Origin: Pseudoalteromonas umbrosa
Lineage (GTDB): Bacteria; Pseudomonadota; Gammaproteobacteria; Enterobacterales; Alteromonadaceae
DNA length: 64,000 bases
Assembly (NCBI RefSeq): GCF_030125375.1
Contig: NZ_JASJUU010000001.1
Span: forward strand, 744,001-808,000
Direction of reading: 5' to 3'
The position numbers and the translations under genes are program-made. This document shows, piece by piece, positions 35,797 to 44,141 of the stretch (positions are counted from its first letter, which is position 1; the number at the start of each line of letters is the position of its first letter). The notes beneath the pieces were generated by a model. The model worked only from the letters and a program-made list of their open reading frames with translations. It ran no database searches and was not told where the DNA came from.

Positions 35797-37125
35797 ATGC
35801 ATATAAAACCCGCTCTAAATATAAATTTGGCTGACTCTAAGCCCTCGGTAACAAATGCTCGAATTGAAAAAGCTGATAAACTGGATCAAGAACAAGTTGC
35901 AGAAATCCTAACTCCGCGTTATCCGGCTCCTCAACCTGATCTATATGACCCTTACATGCGAGCGAAAAAGCACAAAGTTCAAGTCATTGATATGTCGAGC
36001 GGGGGAGCAAATAAAGCCCCGCAGTATCGTTATGGAGAACTGACAAAATTGGAAGATATCGACGCTTATTTGACCCATGAAGATAGGCTGACTACAGAGC
36101 AAAAAGACTTACTTCGAACACATGTTCCCTCAAAGGAACTTCTATCACTCATGGATAAAATGGATGATGAAACACTGAACCAGTTTGTCGATGTTTTAGC
36201 CAAGTCATTTCGTCTAGATTCATTTATGGGCGCTGGGTTTAATAAAGAAAAATCTGAGGAGCTGATATCGCTACTTAGCTCAATGTCAGAAGAAGACATC
36301 CAGAATACGGTAAGCACACTCGCTGCTTTATCTGAGCAGGAAGAAGAAAATGTTAGAATGTTTATTGCTTTAGATACCGACTTTGACCACAGTGAAACTT
36401 TGTTTAAAACATTCTCAGAAGCTGCAAATTACAAACAGCTTGAAAGAGAAAATTTACATTTTGCAAAACTGACACATCAATATGTAGATTTACTTTCTAA
36501 AAATAGATACTCACAAGGCGAAATGACGTCTATTAATCAGCATTTAAAAGAAAGTACGCGTGAGCAGAGTATGGGTATTATGGACATGGCTAATCATGTA
36601 AAAAATAATGATAGGTCATCATTTCTTTCCATGTTGGACGAGTCTGACAAAAGCAATGAAAACAATATTTTTTCCTATGCAAGCAAACTTGTTGATTTAG
36701 AGGAATATACAAGTGGCTATGACAGTTCGCATGGTGGTCATGTTTTATTTACTGATAGAATGGAAACCGAATCAGAAAGACGCAATATGTATAGCAATCT
36801 AATAGATGCTTACGAGAAGCAAGGTGTTGGATGGATGCAGGATGTCATTGAACATACTCATGAAACTCCACCTCAGATACAGTCTGATATTTGGAAAAAT
36901 ATAAACGACACTATTGAAGATAATCCAGCATTATTTGAAAAATCGGACTCTGTGGAGGCGTGGATGGAGATAAATTTATCCTCAATTCAACGAGAATTTG
37001 AAAATCAACAAATAGACCAAATTTATGATGCAGTGGAAGAGATGGAGCTTCCAATAGATATTGGAAGATTGACCTGGGTGTATCATGAAACTCTGCGCGT
37101 AAATAAAGAGAGTGTCGTTAGCTAA
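35797..37125 (+). CDS. Large soluble protein of unknown function
   Basis: 442 residues, acidic and mostly helical, with no signal peptide, membrane segment or enzyme motif that I recognise. RBS-like ATAAGGAAA lies seven bases before the ATG. Repeated short helices with Leu-Leu pairs and Asp/Glu loops (LLSLMDKMDDETLNQF, ELISLLSSMSEEDIQN) in residues 100-200 suggest a helical repeat or scaffold fold. The C-terminus (about 330-440) is also helical. It lies between the Cys-rich peptide gene and a secreted propeller but is probably its own unit. Composition is even, so the gene looks intact. Confidence 0.65.
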   Translation: MHIKPALNINLADSKPSVTNARIEKADKLDQEQVAEILTPRYPAPQPDLYDPYMRAKKHKVQVIDMSSGGANKAPQYRYGELTKLEDIDAYLTHEDRLTTEQKDLLRTHVPSKELLSLMDKMDDETLNQFVDVLAKSFRLDSFMGAGFNKEKSEELISLLSSMSEEDIQNTVSTLAALSEQEEENVRMFIALDTDFDHSETLFKTFSEAANYKQLERENLHFAKLTHQYVDLLSKNRYSQGEMTSINQHLKESTREQSMGIMDMANHVKNNDRSSFLSMLDESDKSNENNIFSYASKLVDLEEYTSGYDSSHGGHVLFTDRMETESERRNMYSNLIDAYEKQGVGWMQDVIEHTHETPPQIQSDIWKNINDTIEDNPALFEKSDSVEAWMEINLSSIQREFENQQIDQIYDAVEEMELPIDIGRLTWVYHETLRVNKESVVS

Positions 37126-37198
37126 CCGAAGGGGTATACCTTTGCATTGTATACCCCAACTGCCTGCTTATTAATGAATTTTAAAGGTGTTTATATTG

Positions 37199-38383
37199 CT
37201 AAAGTTTAATGATGTACACTTCATTGTTTTTGCCTGTACCGGCAAACAGAGTTCGTTGGTCTGCTGACAAGCTTAAAACCGAGACACCATTTATTGTATT
37301 ATTTTTAAATTGCTTAATATGTCTCTTTAAAGACAATTTCCCACTTGATGGGGACAGTTCATAGACTAAAATTCCTTCCCCAGCTTCTCCTGCAGCAAAA
37401 AGCATATTATGTTTGCTAGCAAATGCGATACAGCATGCACCGCTTAAGCTTGTTGGTGTGGGGGTCGAGAGGATTTGGTGATGAACAAATGTATCTGAGC
37501 TGTTTTTCTTAAAAACGTTAATGTTATTGCTTTTGGATGCGGCCACAAATAAAAACTGATTATCAGGGCTGATTAATATTTGTTGCGGTTTTTGCATTGC
37601 CTCAATGTTGTCTGAGCCGTGAGTAAGCGTTTGAGTCAAAGCATATTTCCCATCCGCGTCTTTTTTTAATATGGATATTTTGCTTTCTTCAAAACCATTA
37701 ACGTACAGCCAATTCTCGTCGTTAGATTGACTAATGGAAGTTGGCTTTCCCCAGTTTATTTTCGGCAGTAGTTGGTCATGTGGGGAGAGCACTCCTGCGC
37801 TATCAATGTCAAAAACAGAGACTGCATTGCTTAGGTAGCTAGCGACATATAAGGTATTACTTTGCTCTGAAAAGTGCGTGCTCCATGCACCGAGTAAGCT
37901 TAGGGTATCTTTATGTTTTACTTTTTTATAATCAGAAAAAGCTTGCTTGATATTAATATCATTGCCTAAAGTTTGAACATGCTCAAAGTGTCCACTTTTA
38001 TTACGTTTAAATGACGTGAGCGATCCACTGTAAAACGAGGTAACGATGGCAACGTCATTATGCTCTATGTATGTCACATCTGACGCACCTTCGAGTGCCA
38101 AAGTTGGATATTTGGAGCTGGAAAAACTCTGTAAGAAACTGAATTTATTGTCACTCCCTTCACTAAAGACAGACAGCGAATTACTGTCTCCACTGGCGAT
38201 CAATAGCGTTCGATTGTTCGTTGAAGTGATATCACGAGGATTTGCAATTTCTTGATTTAAGTTCTCGGTATGTCGGAGGATCTGTATTGCTTCGAGCTCA
38301 CTCGGTTTTTTATTTTGTGGGAGCGCTTCAGCTTGGCCTGTTATAGTTATCATTAGCAGAGGCGCTAAAATTCGATAATACAT
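37199..38383 (-). CDS. Secreted beta-propeller protein of the lactonase (YncE/PGL-like) type
   Basis: 394 residues with signal peptide (YYRILAPLLMITITGQAEA). Six to seven repeats of about 50 residues have the pattern [LIV]-x-SxDxxxLYVxxxxSNxVxVF (NTLYVASYLSNAVSVFDI, QFLFVAASKSNNINVF, TLFAGTGKNNEVYII). These are the blades of a 7-bladed propeller as in 6-phosphogluconolactonase-like and YncE-like proteins. The periplasmic ligand is unknown; none of the catalytic residues of true lactonases can be judged. Confidence 0.75.
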   Translation of the reverse strand: MYYRILAPLLMITITGQAEALPQNKKPSELEAIQILRHTENLNQEIANPRDITSTNNRTLLIASGDSNSLSVFSEGSDNKFSFLQSFSSSKYPTLALEGASDVTYIEHNDVAIVTSFYSGSLTSFKRNKSGHFEHVQTLGNDINIKQAFSDYKKVKHKDTLSLLGAWSTHFSEQSNTLYVASYLSNAVSVFDIDSAGVLSPHDQLLPKINWGKPTSISQSNDENWLYVNGFEESKISILKKDADGKYALTQTLTHGSDNIEAMQKPQQILISPDNQFLFVAASKSNNINVFKKNSSDTFVHHQILSTPTPTSLSGACCIAFASKHNMLFAAGEAGEGILVYELSPSSGKLSLKRHIKQFKNNTINGVSVLSLSADQRTLFAGTGKNNEVYIIKL

Positions 38384-38573
38384 AAGATCTCTTAATGGTA
38401 TGAAGTTGTATGATTGGAAATCGACTTCATATAATCATGGATAGGGTTTTAAATCAATAAGCTCATTTTTTATACTTTATTGTTGGTTATCTTGATTAAA
38501 CTTATTATATATTCTATTAGCTTTTGACTTTTCAATTTAGAAAATAAGTCGACTAAAAACTAAAGGAGTAGGA

Positions 38574-39200
38574 ATGGAGTTCAATTCTTTATATGTCTTT
38601 ATCGTTGCTTGCTTGGCGATTAACCTGATCCCAGGTCCAGATGTGATTTATATTGTCTCAAATACTATGAGAGGCAAAGTGGTAGATGGCTTTAAAGCGG
38701 CAGCTGGTTTAGGCTTTGGCTATGCGTTTCATACAGCTGCTGCTTGCTTGGGTTTGTCAGCAATTATTTTAAGCTCGGCGGTATTGTTCAACCTAATTAA
38801 GATTTTAGGTGCTGTCTACTTATGTTATTTAGGTGTGAAATCTTTAATTTCAATGTACCAAGGTAAATCTAGTATAAATTTGGAGGCTAATAACGAGCTC
38901 GAGAGCAATGTTTTGCTGCAAGGGTTCATTGTCAGTGTCTTAAACCCAAAAGTTGCCTTGTTTTTCTTATCCTTTTTACCACAATTCATAAACCCAAATA
39001 GCGAAGCGGCAACCCAAAACTTACTTATCTATGGCTTGATATTTAGTGTGTTAGCCACGCTTTGCAACATTATCTATGCACTGGCAGGGAGTTGGGCGTT
39101 TGGTCGACAAAGCGCCAAGCGTTATACACGGGCACTTGAGGGCGTTTCTGGGGCAATTTTAATTGGTTTAGCAGGGAAAATTGCCATTGATGGCAAGTAA
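38574..39200 (+). CDS. LysE/RhtB family amino-acid exporter
   Basis: 208 residues with six hydrophobic helices. The family signature NLIPGPDVIYIVSNTMRGK lies in helix 1 and its loop (residues 16-34), followed by GFGYAFHTAAACLGLSAI and NPKVALFFLSFLPQF. Such proteins export lysine, threonine, homoserine or related compounds. RBS AAAGGAG lies six bases before the ATG. Followed after 50 bases by a small membrane-protein gene. Confidence 0.9.
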   Translation: MEFNSLYVFIVACLAINLIPGPDVIYIVSNTMRGKVVDGFKAAAGLGFGYAFHTAAACLGLSAIILSSAVLFNLIKILGAVYLCYLGVKSLISMYQGKSSINLEANNELESNVLLQGFIVSVLNPKVALFFLSFLPQFINPNSEAATQNLLIYGLIFSVLATLCNIIYALAGSWAFGRQSAKRYTRALEGVSGAILIGLAGKIAIDGK

Positions 39201-39250
39201 CCCCATCGCACTATATAAGAACCAGAGAAACCTATTCATAATGGGAATTG

Positions 39251-39601
39251 ATGATGAAAAGTAAGGTATTACATATTTATAGATGTCTGCTACTCGCTAG
39301 TTCGTTATTTTTACTTCTGCTAAGTGTGGTTCCAGGCGCTATGTCTGTCCTAGCATTTTATGCCTCATTGATTGTACTCCTGCTGTCTATCATGACTATC
39401 CAAGGTAATGTTTATTGGTGTTTTAAGTTAGTAAGCATCACTGTAGGTTTGGGTATGCTGCTAGTGAACGATTATCTTAGGCTGTTTGCTGGTCTACCAT
39501 CTGAATCCTTGCTCGGTAAGTTAGTTATGTACTCTGGTTTTGTTACTATCGTCTTGTTTGGAATTAAGCGGGTATTGAGCATGCGTATAAATAGCGCGTA
39601 A
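39251..39601 (+). CDS. Small membrane protein of unknown function
   Basis: 116 residues with four hydrophobic helices (about 9-30, 31-45, 52-70, 88-106). GGGA precedes the ATG at 39251; two further starts (TTG 39248, ATG 39254) are possible. It resembles DUF4345-like small membrane proteins in size and helix number, but I do not recognise a clear signature. Likely co-transcribed with the exporter. Confidence 0.6.
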   Translation: MMKSKVLHIYRCLLLASSLFLLLLSVVPGAMSVLAFYASLIVLLLSIMTIQGNVYWCFKLVSITVGLGMLLVNDYLRLFAGLPSESLLGKLVMYSGFVTIVLFGIKRVLSMRINSA

Positions 39602-39750
39602 TAGTGTATAAGTGCCAACAATTAAGCAGACTTTTTTGTTATAAAAGCTGAATTAAAACGGAGGCGATTATGGTGATACCTTCTATGAAGATACCTACAC
39701 GCAAATTTTCATTTGGGCAGTGTGGGTTGTTATCAGCATTTAGCTTTTGT

Positions 39751-40125
39751 TTATGGCGAATCATGGCTGCTGCCATGCGGCTGACCGTCAGCTTGTATGT
39801 AGACTAAAACGGTTTTCTTTGCGTTTGGGTTGATGCGCTTCGCGTAAATAAGCGTGCTGCCTGACATCTCCAAGGGGGGAGATTCAACCCCGCGTTGATT
39901 GAATGCTTGGATTAGCCATGAAGAAAGCTTTTTATGTCTTCTTGATTGTGTGTCATTTGGCAAACTGAGTAAGTTTTTATATAGCTGAACTGCCTGCTGT
40001 GTTTGTTTTATTACTTGTTTGCATAAAGCCTTGTAATATACAACACCAGAAGCAAATGCAGTTATTGGTAATAGGCTAGATAAAGCTGATACCCATAAAA
40101 GTATCGTATTTATTACTTTTTTCAT
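39751..40125 (-). pseudogene. Truncated M20-type metallopeptidase (N-terminal remnant)
   Basis: 124 residues that look like the first 110 of an exported M20-family peptidase: an N-terminal membrane or signal helix (TILLWVSALSSLLPITAF), a helical stretch ending LSSWLIQAFNQRGVE and the strand KTVLVYIQADGQP, which in M20 proteins precedes the first metal ligands. After ADGQP the sequence turns into an unrelated tail (HGSSHDSP) and stops. No other frame continues the domain towards 39650, so the rest has been deleted. Confidence 0.55.
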
Positions 40126-40262
40126 CCTTAATGTCTCTTTTTTGTTTTACTATAAAGCCCACAATTAGTTATTAATTGTAATGCTGACTGTGTCAATGAA
40201 AATAAAATAGATTTTGTCTAGCTTAGAGCTCGGATGATTCATAAAAATAATAAGGAACAATC

Positions 40263-41072
40263 ATGAATATAGCCAAAGGCTTTATATGTTTCATGGCTTT
40301 ATACTCTGGTGCGGTATTTGCCAGTTGCAAGAATAATAATGAGCAAGTGAATGTAAATGGTACTTGCACAAAGATACAAACATTTAAAAGTGATAAATTG
40401 ACCAATTCACCGACTCTTTTAGTTTCTTTACATGGAGATTCACCATTTTCTGGTCCAAGCTATCAATACTTTTTTGCCTCGACACTTGCTAAAAAAGTAG
40501 ACAATCTGGTCGCTGTGGGCCTTTTAAGGCCTGGCTATACAGATGCCATGAACAAAACGTCTGATGGAGAGCGAGGCCAAACAAATGGTGAGAATTATAG
40601 TGATGATCGAGTAAAGCAAGTTGCACAAGCAATCAGCGCATTAAAAGCTCGGCATAATGCAGATAAATTGATTGTTGCTGGCCATTCAGGTGGTGGTGCA
40701 ATTACTGCAAAAATTGTCGCCCAATTTCCTAGGTTAATTGATCATGCTTATATAGTGTCTTGTCCTTGTGACATTAATGAATGGAGAAAATACATATCTG
40801 ACACGCGTGGTTGGCGTCAATTTAAGGGAGATATTGATGTCGCATCTCCGATTGAATTGGTAAAACACATACCGAAATCCACCAAAATAACATTGTTGGT
40901 TGGAGACCAAGATAATATTACCAAACCACAGTTAACACTTGATTATAAAAAGGCGCTAGATAAGCATCGTATTGACAGTGAATTAGAAGTGGTTGCTGGT
41001 GGACATGACATTTTCTTATTCCCCGAAGTAACGACTCATTTGATGAAAACTATTCAGGCTTACAATCAATAA
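40263..41072 (+). CDS. Secreted alpha/beta-hydrolase
   Basis: 269 residues with signal peptide (AKGFICFMALYSGAVFAS). Alpha/beta-hydrolase fold: TLLVSLHGDSPFSG oxyanion strand, nucleophile Ser in IVAGHSGGGAI (about residue 142), acid in VGDQDNITK and His in VAGGHDIFLF. Two Cys (21, 35) at the beginning of the mature part and two more in VSCPCDI. It could be an esterase or peptidase-like enzyme; the substrate is unknown. RBS AAGGAA lies five bases before the ATG. Confidence 0.82.
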   Translation: MNIAKGFICFMALYSGAVFASCKNNNEQVNVNGTCTKIQTFKSDKLTNSPTLLVSLHGDSPFSGPSYQYFFASTLAKKVDNLVAVGLLRPGYTDAMNKTSDGERGQTNGENYSDDRVKQVAQAISALKARHNADKLIVAGHSGGGAITAKIVAQFPRLIDHAYIVSCPCDINEWRKYISDTRGWRQFKGDIDVASPIELVKHIPKSTKITLLVGDQDNITKPQLTLDYKKALDKHRIDSELEVVAGGHDIFLFPEVTTHLMKTIQAYNQ

Positions 41073-41511
41073 TATAAGATAGGCTTCGCTGGTTTTATTT
41101 ATGGCAATCCATTTATTTTGACTCGTATTAATTCAACACTAAAACGTGAGTAGACTCTGAAGTTTTAATGATTGAACCCTTAAAATACAATGACAACATA
41201 GGTTGGTTGCCTTTAATAATGCACTTTTAGGTATTAAGTCCAAACAGGGAGTTTAAATTTAATTTTTATCCGTACAATCGTTTGTAGCCAGTTTGCTGTC
41301 TATCGAAAAATTTTGGAACCTTGCAGCTGAAAAGCTGGTGCCAACGCGACAAGAATACCATGAACTACGAGTTGTAGTTGATGACGAGTGTGGGTTTGAC
41401 GTCGTCTTTAGCTCAGAATTTCAATGCGTTGTCTAAAAGCTGGTAAGTAAAGACGTACATTGATAGACACAAAAGTCGGTAGCTTTTGAGGGCACTTGTC
41501 GCCCTCATCGA
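41073..41511. other. Intergenic region with a possible gene fragment
   Basis: About 440 bases. On the plus strand 41275-41436 encodes a protein-like stretch of 53 residues without a start codon (SLLSIEKFWNLAAEK and VVVDDECGFDVVF among it), ending in TAA. It is possibly the tail of a deleted gene. No family is recognised. Confidence 0.35.
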
Positions 41512-42411
41512 TTACTTAATTGTGTGACTGCGTTTTAATTCGTTGATGATGGCATTAGCAAGGGGTGAGGCCGAATTGTTTTTTGCGGTGATCAATGAAA
41601 CCGGAATGGTATACGCATATTTTTGCGGTAATATGGCTTTTAAAATACCTTTATCAACCCAGTAACTGGCGTAGTGTTCGGGTAAGTAGCCAATAAATGC
41701 GCCGGATAAAATTAAATGTGCAATCCCCTCATCATGATAAGCAATGGCGGTATTCATATAATTCAGACCATCATTTCTGACCTCTTTATCTCGCATATAG
41801 TTACTTGAGACGACTTCTGCACTTTTAAGCAGTTTATTGACCTGCGAAGGCTTGCAATCAAATAGAGGGTGATCTTTGGCACAGTACAGAAAGTTTTTTT
41901 CATCATAAAGGGGAATGTACTCTAGGCCACGCAAATGGTGCCGGCTAACACCTAAACCCACGAGCGAGCGCCCGTTGATCACAGAAGTTTCAACTTCTTT
42001 CGCTTCACAAACATTAATATCAAATTGAATATTGTCGCTTTGTGTTTTTAATGACGCGATAGCGTTTGCTATTCCACAGCGGGGGTCGCTGGCCATGGTG
42101 TCTATTACCGCAATGGTTACACGTCCAGATAATTCATTCTTAGAACTGGCAACCGTCGTTGCAAATGCCTCGCATTGTTGCAAAAGCTCAAGAGAGGCTT
42201 GGTATGTAATGCGACCAGGCTCTGTGAGTTCGAAGCCGCCTCGACCGCGCTTGCACAGTTTTATCCCTAACCTGACTTCTAAGTCCGATAAGTGTGAGCT
42301 AATGGTGGAGCGACCAATGTTTAAGCGAGATTCTGCGGCGGATAGGCCTCCAGATTCAACTATGGCCACAAAGATCCTCAATAGGCGTAGGTCAACGTCA
42401 TGAACTTGCAC
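41512..42411 (-). CDS. LysR-family transcriptional regulator, divergent from hutHU
   Basis: 299 residues. The winged HTH is at 1-65 (LRIFVAIVESGGLSAAESRL, then GRSTISSHLSDLEVRLG), followed by the effector-binding domain. Position and orientation, back to back with hutH, suggest it controls histidine use. This differs from the usual GntR-type HutC repressor. An inverted repeat AATCG-N10-CGATT lies in the shared region at 42521-42540. Confidence 0.85.
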   Translation of the reverse strand: MQVHDVDLRLLRIFVAIVESGGLSAAESRLNIGRSTISSHLSDLEVRLGIKLCKRGRGGFELTEPGRITYQASLELLQQCEAFATTVASSKNELSGRVTIAVIDTMASDPRCGIANAIASLKTQSDNIQFDINVCEAKEVETSVINGRSLVGLGVSRHHLRGLEYIPLYDEKNFLYCAKDHPLFDCKPSQVNKLLKSAEVVSSNYMRDKEVRNDGLNYMNTAIAYHDEGIAHLILSGAFIGYLPEHYASYWVDKGILKAILPQKYAYTIPVSLITAKNNSASPLANAIINELKRSHTIK

Positions 42412-42520
42412 AGTTTTTCTCCTAAAAGCAGCACGCGAACTGGCTAAAAAGTGGTTGTAATTTAAAGCTGGGCTTATTTTAGTGGAAAGTTTGCCAAGGT
42501 AACATCATTAAGTTTGATAA

Positions 42521-42540
42521 AATCGGAATGAATTACGATT
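42521..42540. promoter_or_regulatory. Candidate LysR operator upstream of hutH
   Basis: AATCG (42521-42525) and CGATT (42536-42540) form an inverted repeat with a 10-base centre, close to the T-N11-A shape of LysR sites. A TATAAT (42544-42549) follows without a -35 box at the right distance, as expected for an activated promoter. Confidence 0.45.
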
Positions 42541-42630
42541 ATCTATAATTTATAAAACATCATTACAGCGTTAATATGGCACCATCAAGCACATAGTTGC
42601 TTAGGAAAAGCATATATTTAGGAGAATAAG

Positions 42631-44130
42631 ATGACGTTTAGATATGGTGTAGATCGTCTGAACCTTGATATTGTAAACGGCATAGCCGATGGCAGTATTG
42701 AAGCAGAGCTTTGTCAGGAAGCATTAGATAAAATTAACAAAAGCCGTCAACGAGTAGACAAGATGGCTGCGTCTGATAAAGCAGTATATGGTATCAATAC
42801 TGGTTTTGGTCCGCTGTGCGACACGCAAGTTTCCCCTGAAGAGACCAAACTTCTGCAAAAGAACCTACTAATAACGCATGCCGTTGGTGTAGGTAATCCA
42901 ATTGCGAAACCTATCTCTAAGCTAATGCTTATCACTAAAGTACACGCACTTAGCCAAGGCTTTTCAGGCATTCGCCTAGAAGTGGTTGAGCGTATGCTTA
43001 AGTTTATTGAACTAGACATTATCCCAGTTGTGCCAGAGCAAGGCTCTGTAGGTGCATCAGGTGACCTTGCGCCGCTTTCTCACTTATTCTTACCTTTATT
43101 AGGTGAAGGCGAGTTTTGGGTAGGCGATGAGATCCAGCCAGCAGCTAAAGTACTCGCAGATAACAACTTAGAAGCCATGGACCTTGACTCAAAAGAAGGA
43201 CTTGCGCTTATCAATGGTACGCAATTCATCTTATCTCATGCCATTACTGGTTTGACTAAAATGCGTTACTTATTAGACCTTGCTGATGTAGCCGGTGCGA
43301 TGAGTATTGAAGGCATGCAGGGCAGTGAGCAGCCATTCCGTGAAGAGCTACATGCTATCCGTGCATTTGAAGGTAACATTGCAGTTGCAAAACGCATGCG
43401 CCGTTTATTCAAAGATTCACAGAATATGGCTGACCATGAAGAGTGCGATCGCGTTCAAGACCCATATTCACTTAGATGTATCCCGCAGGTGCACGGCGCA
43501 TCGCGCAACGCATTTAACCACTTAAAAGAGCTTGCTGAGACAGAAATGAACTCAGTAACAGACAACCCAATCGTTATCAGTGAAGAAGAAGCCATCTCTG
43601 GTGGTAGCTTCCACGGCCAGCCTTTAGCTATGGTACTTGACTACGCGTCAATTGCAGCCGCTGAGCTTGGTAATATCTCTGATCGTCGTTGTTATTTACT
43701 ACTTGAAGGCTTACATGGACTACCTAGACTACTCACGACATCAGGTGGTCTAAACTCAGGTATGATGATCCCTCAGTATACGACTGCGGCCTTGGTAACA
43801 GAAAATAAATCGCTGTGTTTCCCACCGTCTGCTGACAGTGTACCGACGTCGATGGGTCAAGAAGACCACGTATCAATGGGCAGTATTTCAGGTCGCAAAT
43901 TCAACCAAATCTTGGGTAACCTTGAAAAGATTTTTGCAATTGAGTTGATGTATGCAGCGCAAGCGGTTGATTTTAGACGTCCGAATACATGTTCAGATAT
44001 TATTGAACAGAATCACGCCTTGATCCGTACAAAGGTCGCGAAACTTGAAGAAGACAGACTACTTAAGCCAGACATTGATGCCATGGTTGAGTTTGTTAAG
44101 TCACAAGCATTTACGGTTACAGTGAACTAA
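42631..44130 (+). CDS. hutH: Histidine ammonia-lyase
   Basis: Removes ammonia from L-histidine to give urocanate, the first step of histidine degradation. 499 residues. The MIO-forming Ala-Ser-Gly lies in GSVGASGDLAPLSH (about residues 141-154), after YGINTGFG near 50. AGGAGAA precedes the ATG. hutU follows after 11 bases. No hutI or hutG is in the window. Confidence 0.96.
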   Translation: MTFRYGVDRLNLDIVNGIADGSIEAELCQEALDKINKSRQRVDKMAASDKAVYGINTGFGPLCDTQVSPEETKLLQKNLLITHAVGVGNPIAKPISKLMLITKVHALSQGFSGIRLEVVERMLKFIELDIIPVVPEQGSVGASGDLAPLSHLFLPLLGEGEFWVGDEIQPAAKVLADNNLEAMDLDSKEGLALINGTQFILSHAITGLTKMRYLLDLADVAGAMSIEGMQGSEQPFREELHAIRAFEGNIAVAKRMRRLFKDSQNMADHEECDRVQDPYSLRCIPQVHGASRNAFNHLKELAETEMNSVTDNPIVISEEEAISGGSFHGQPLAMVLDYASIAAAELGNISDRRCYLLLEGLHGLPRLLTTSGGLNSGMMIPQYTTAALVTENKSLCFPPSADSVPTSMGQEDHVSMGSISGRKFNQILGNLEKIFAIELMYAAQAVDFRRPNTCSDIIEQNHALIRTKVAKLEEDRLLKPDIDAMVEFVKSQAFTVTVN

Positions 44131-44141
44131 GGAAATCCGAC

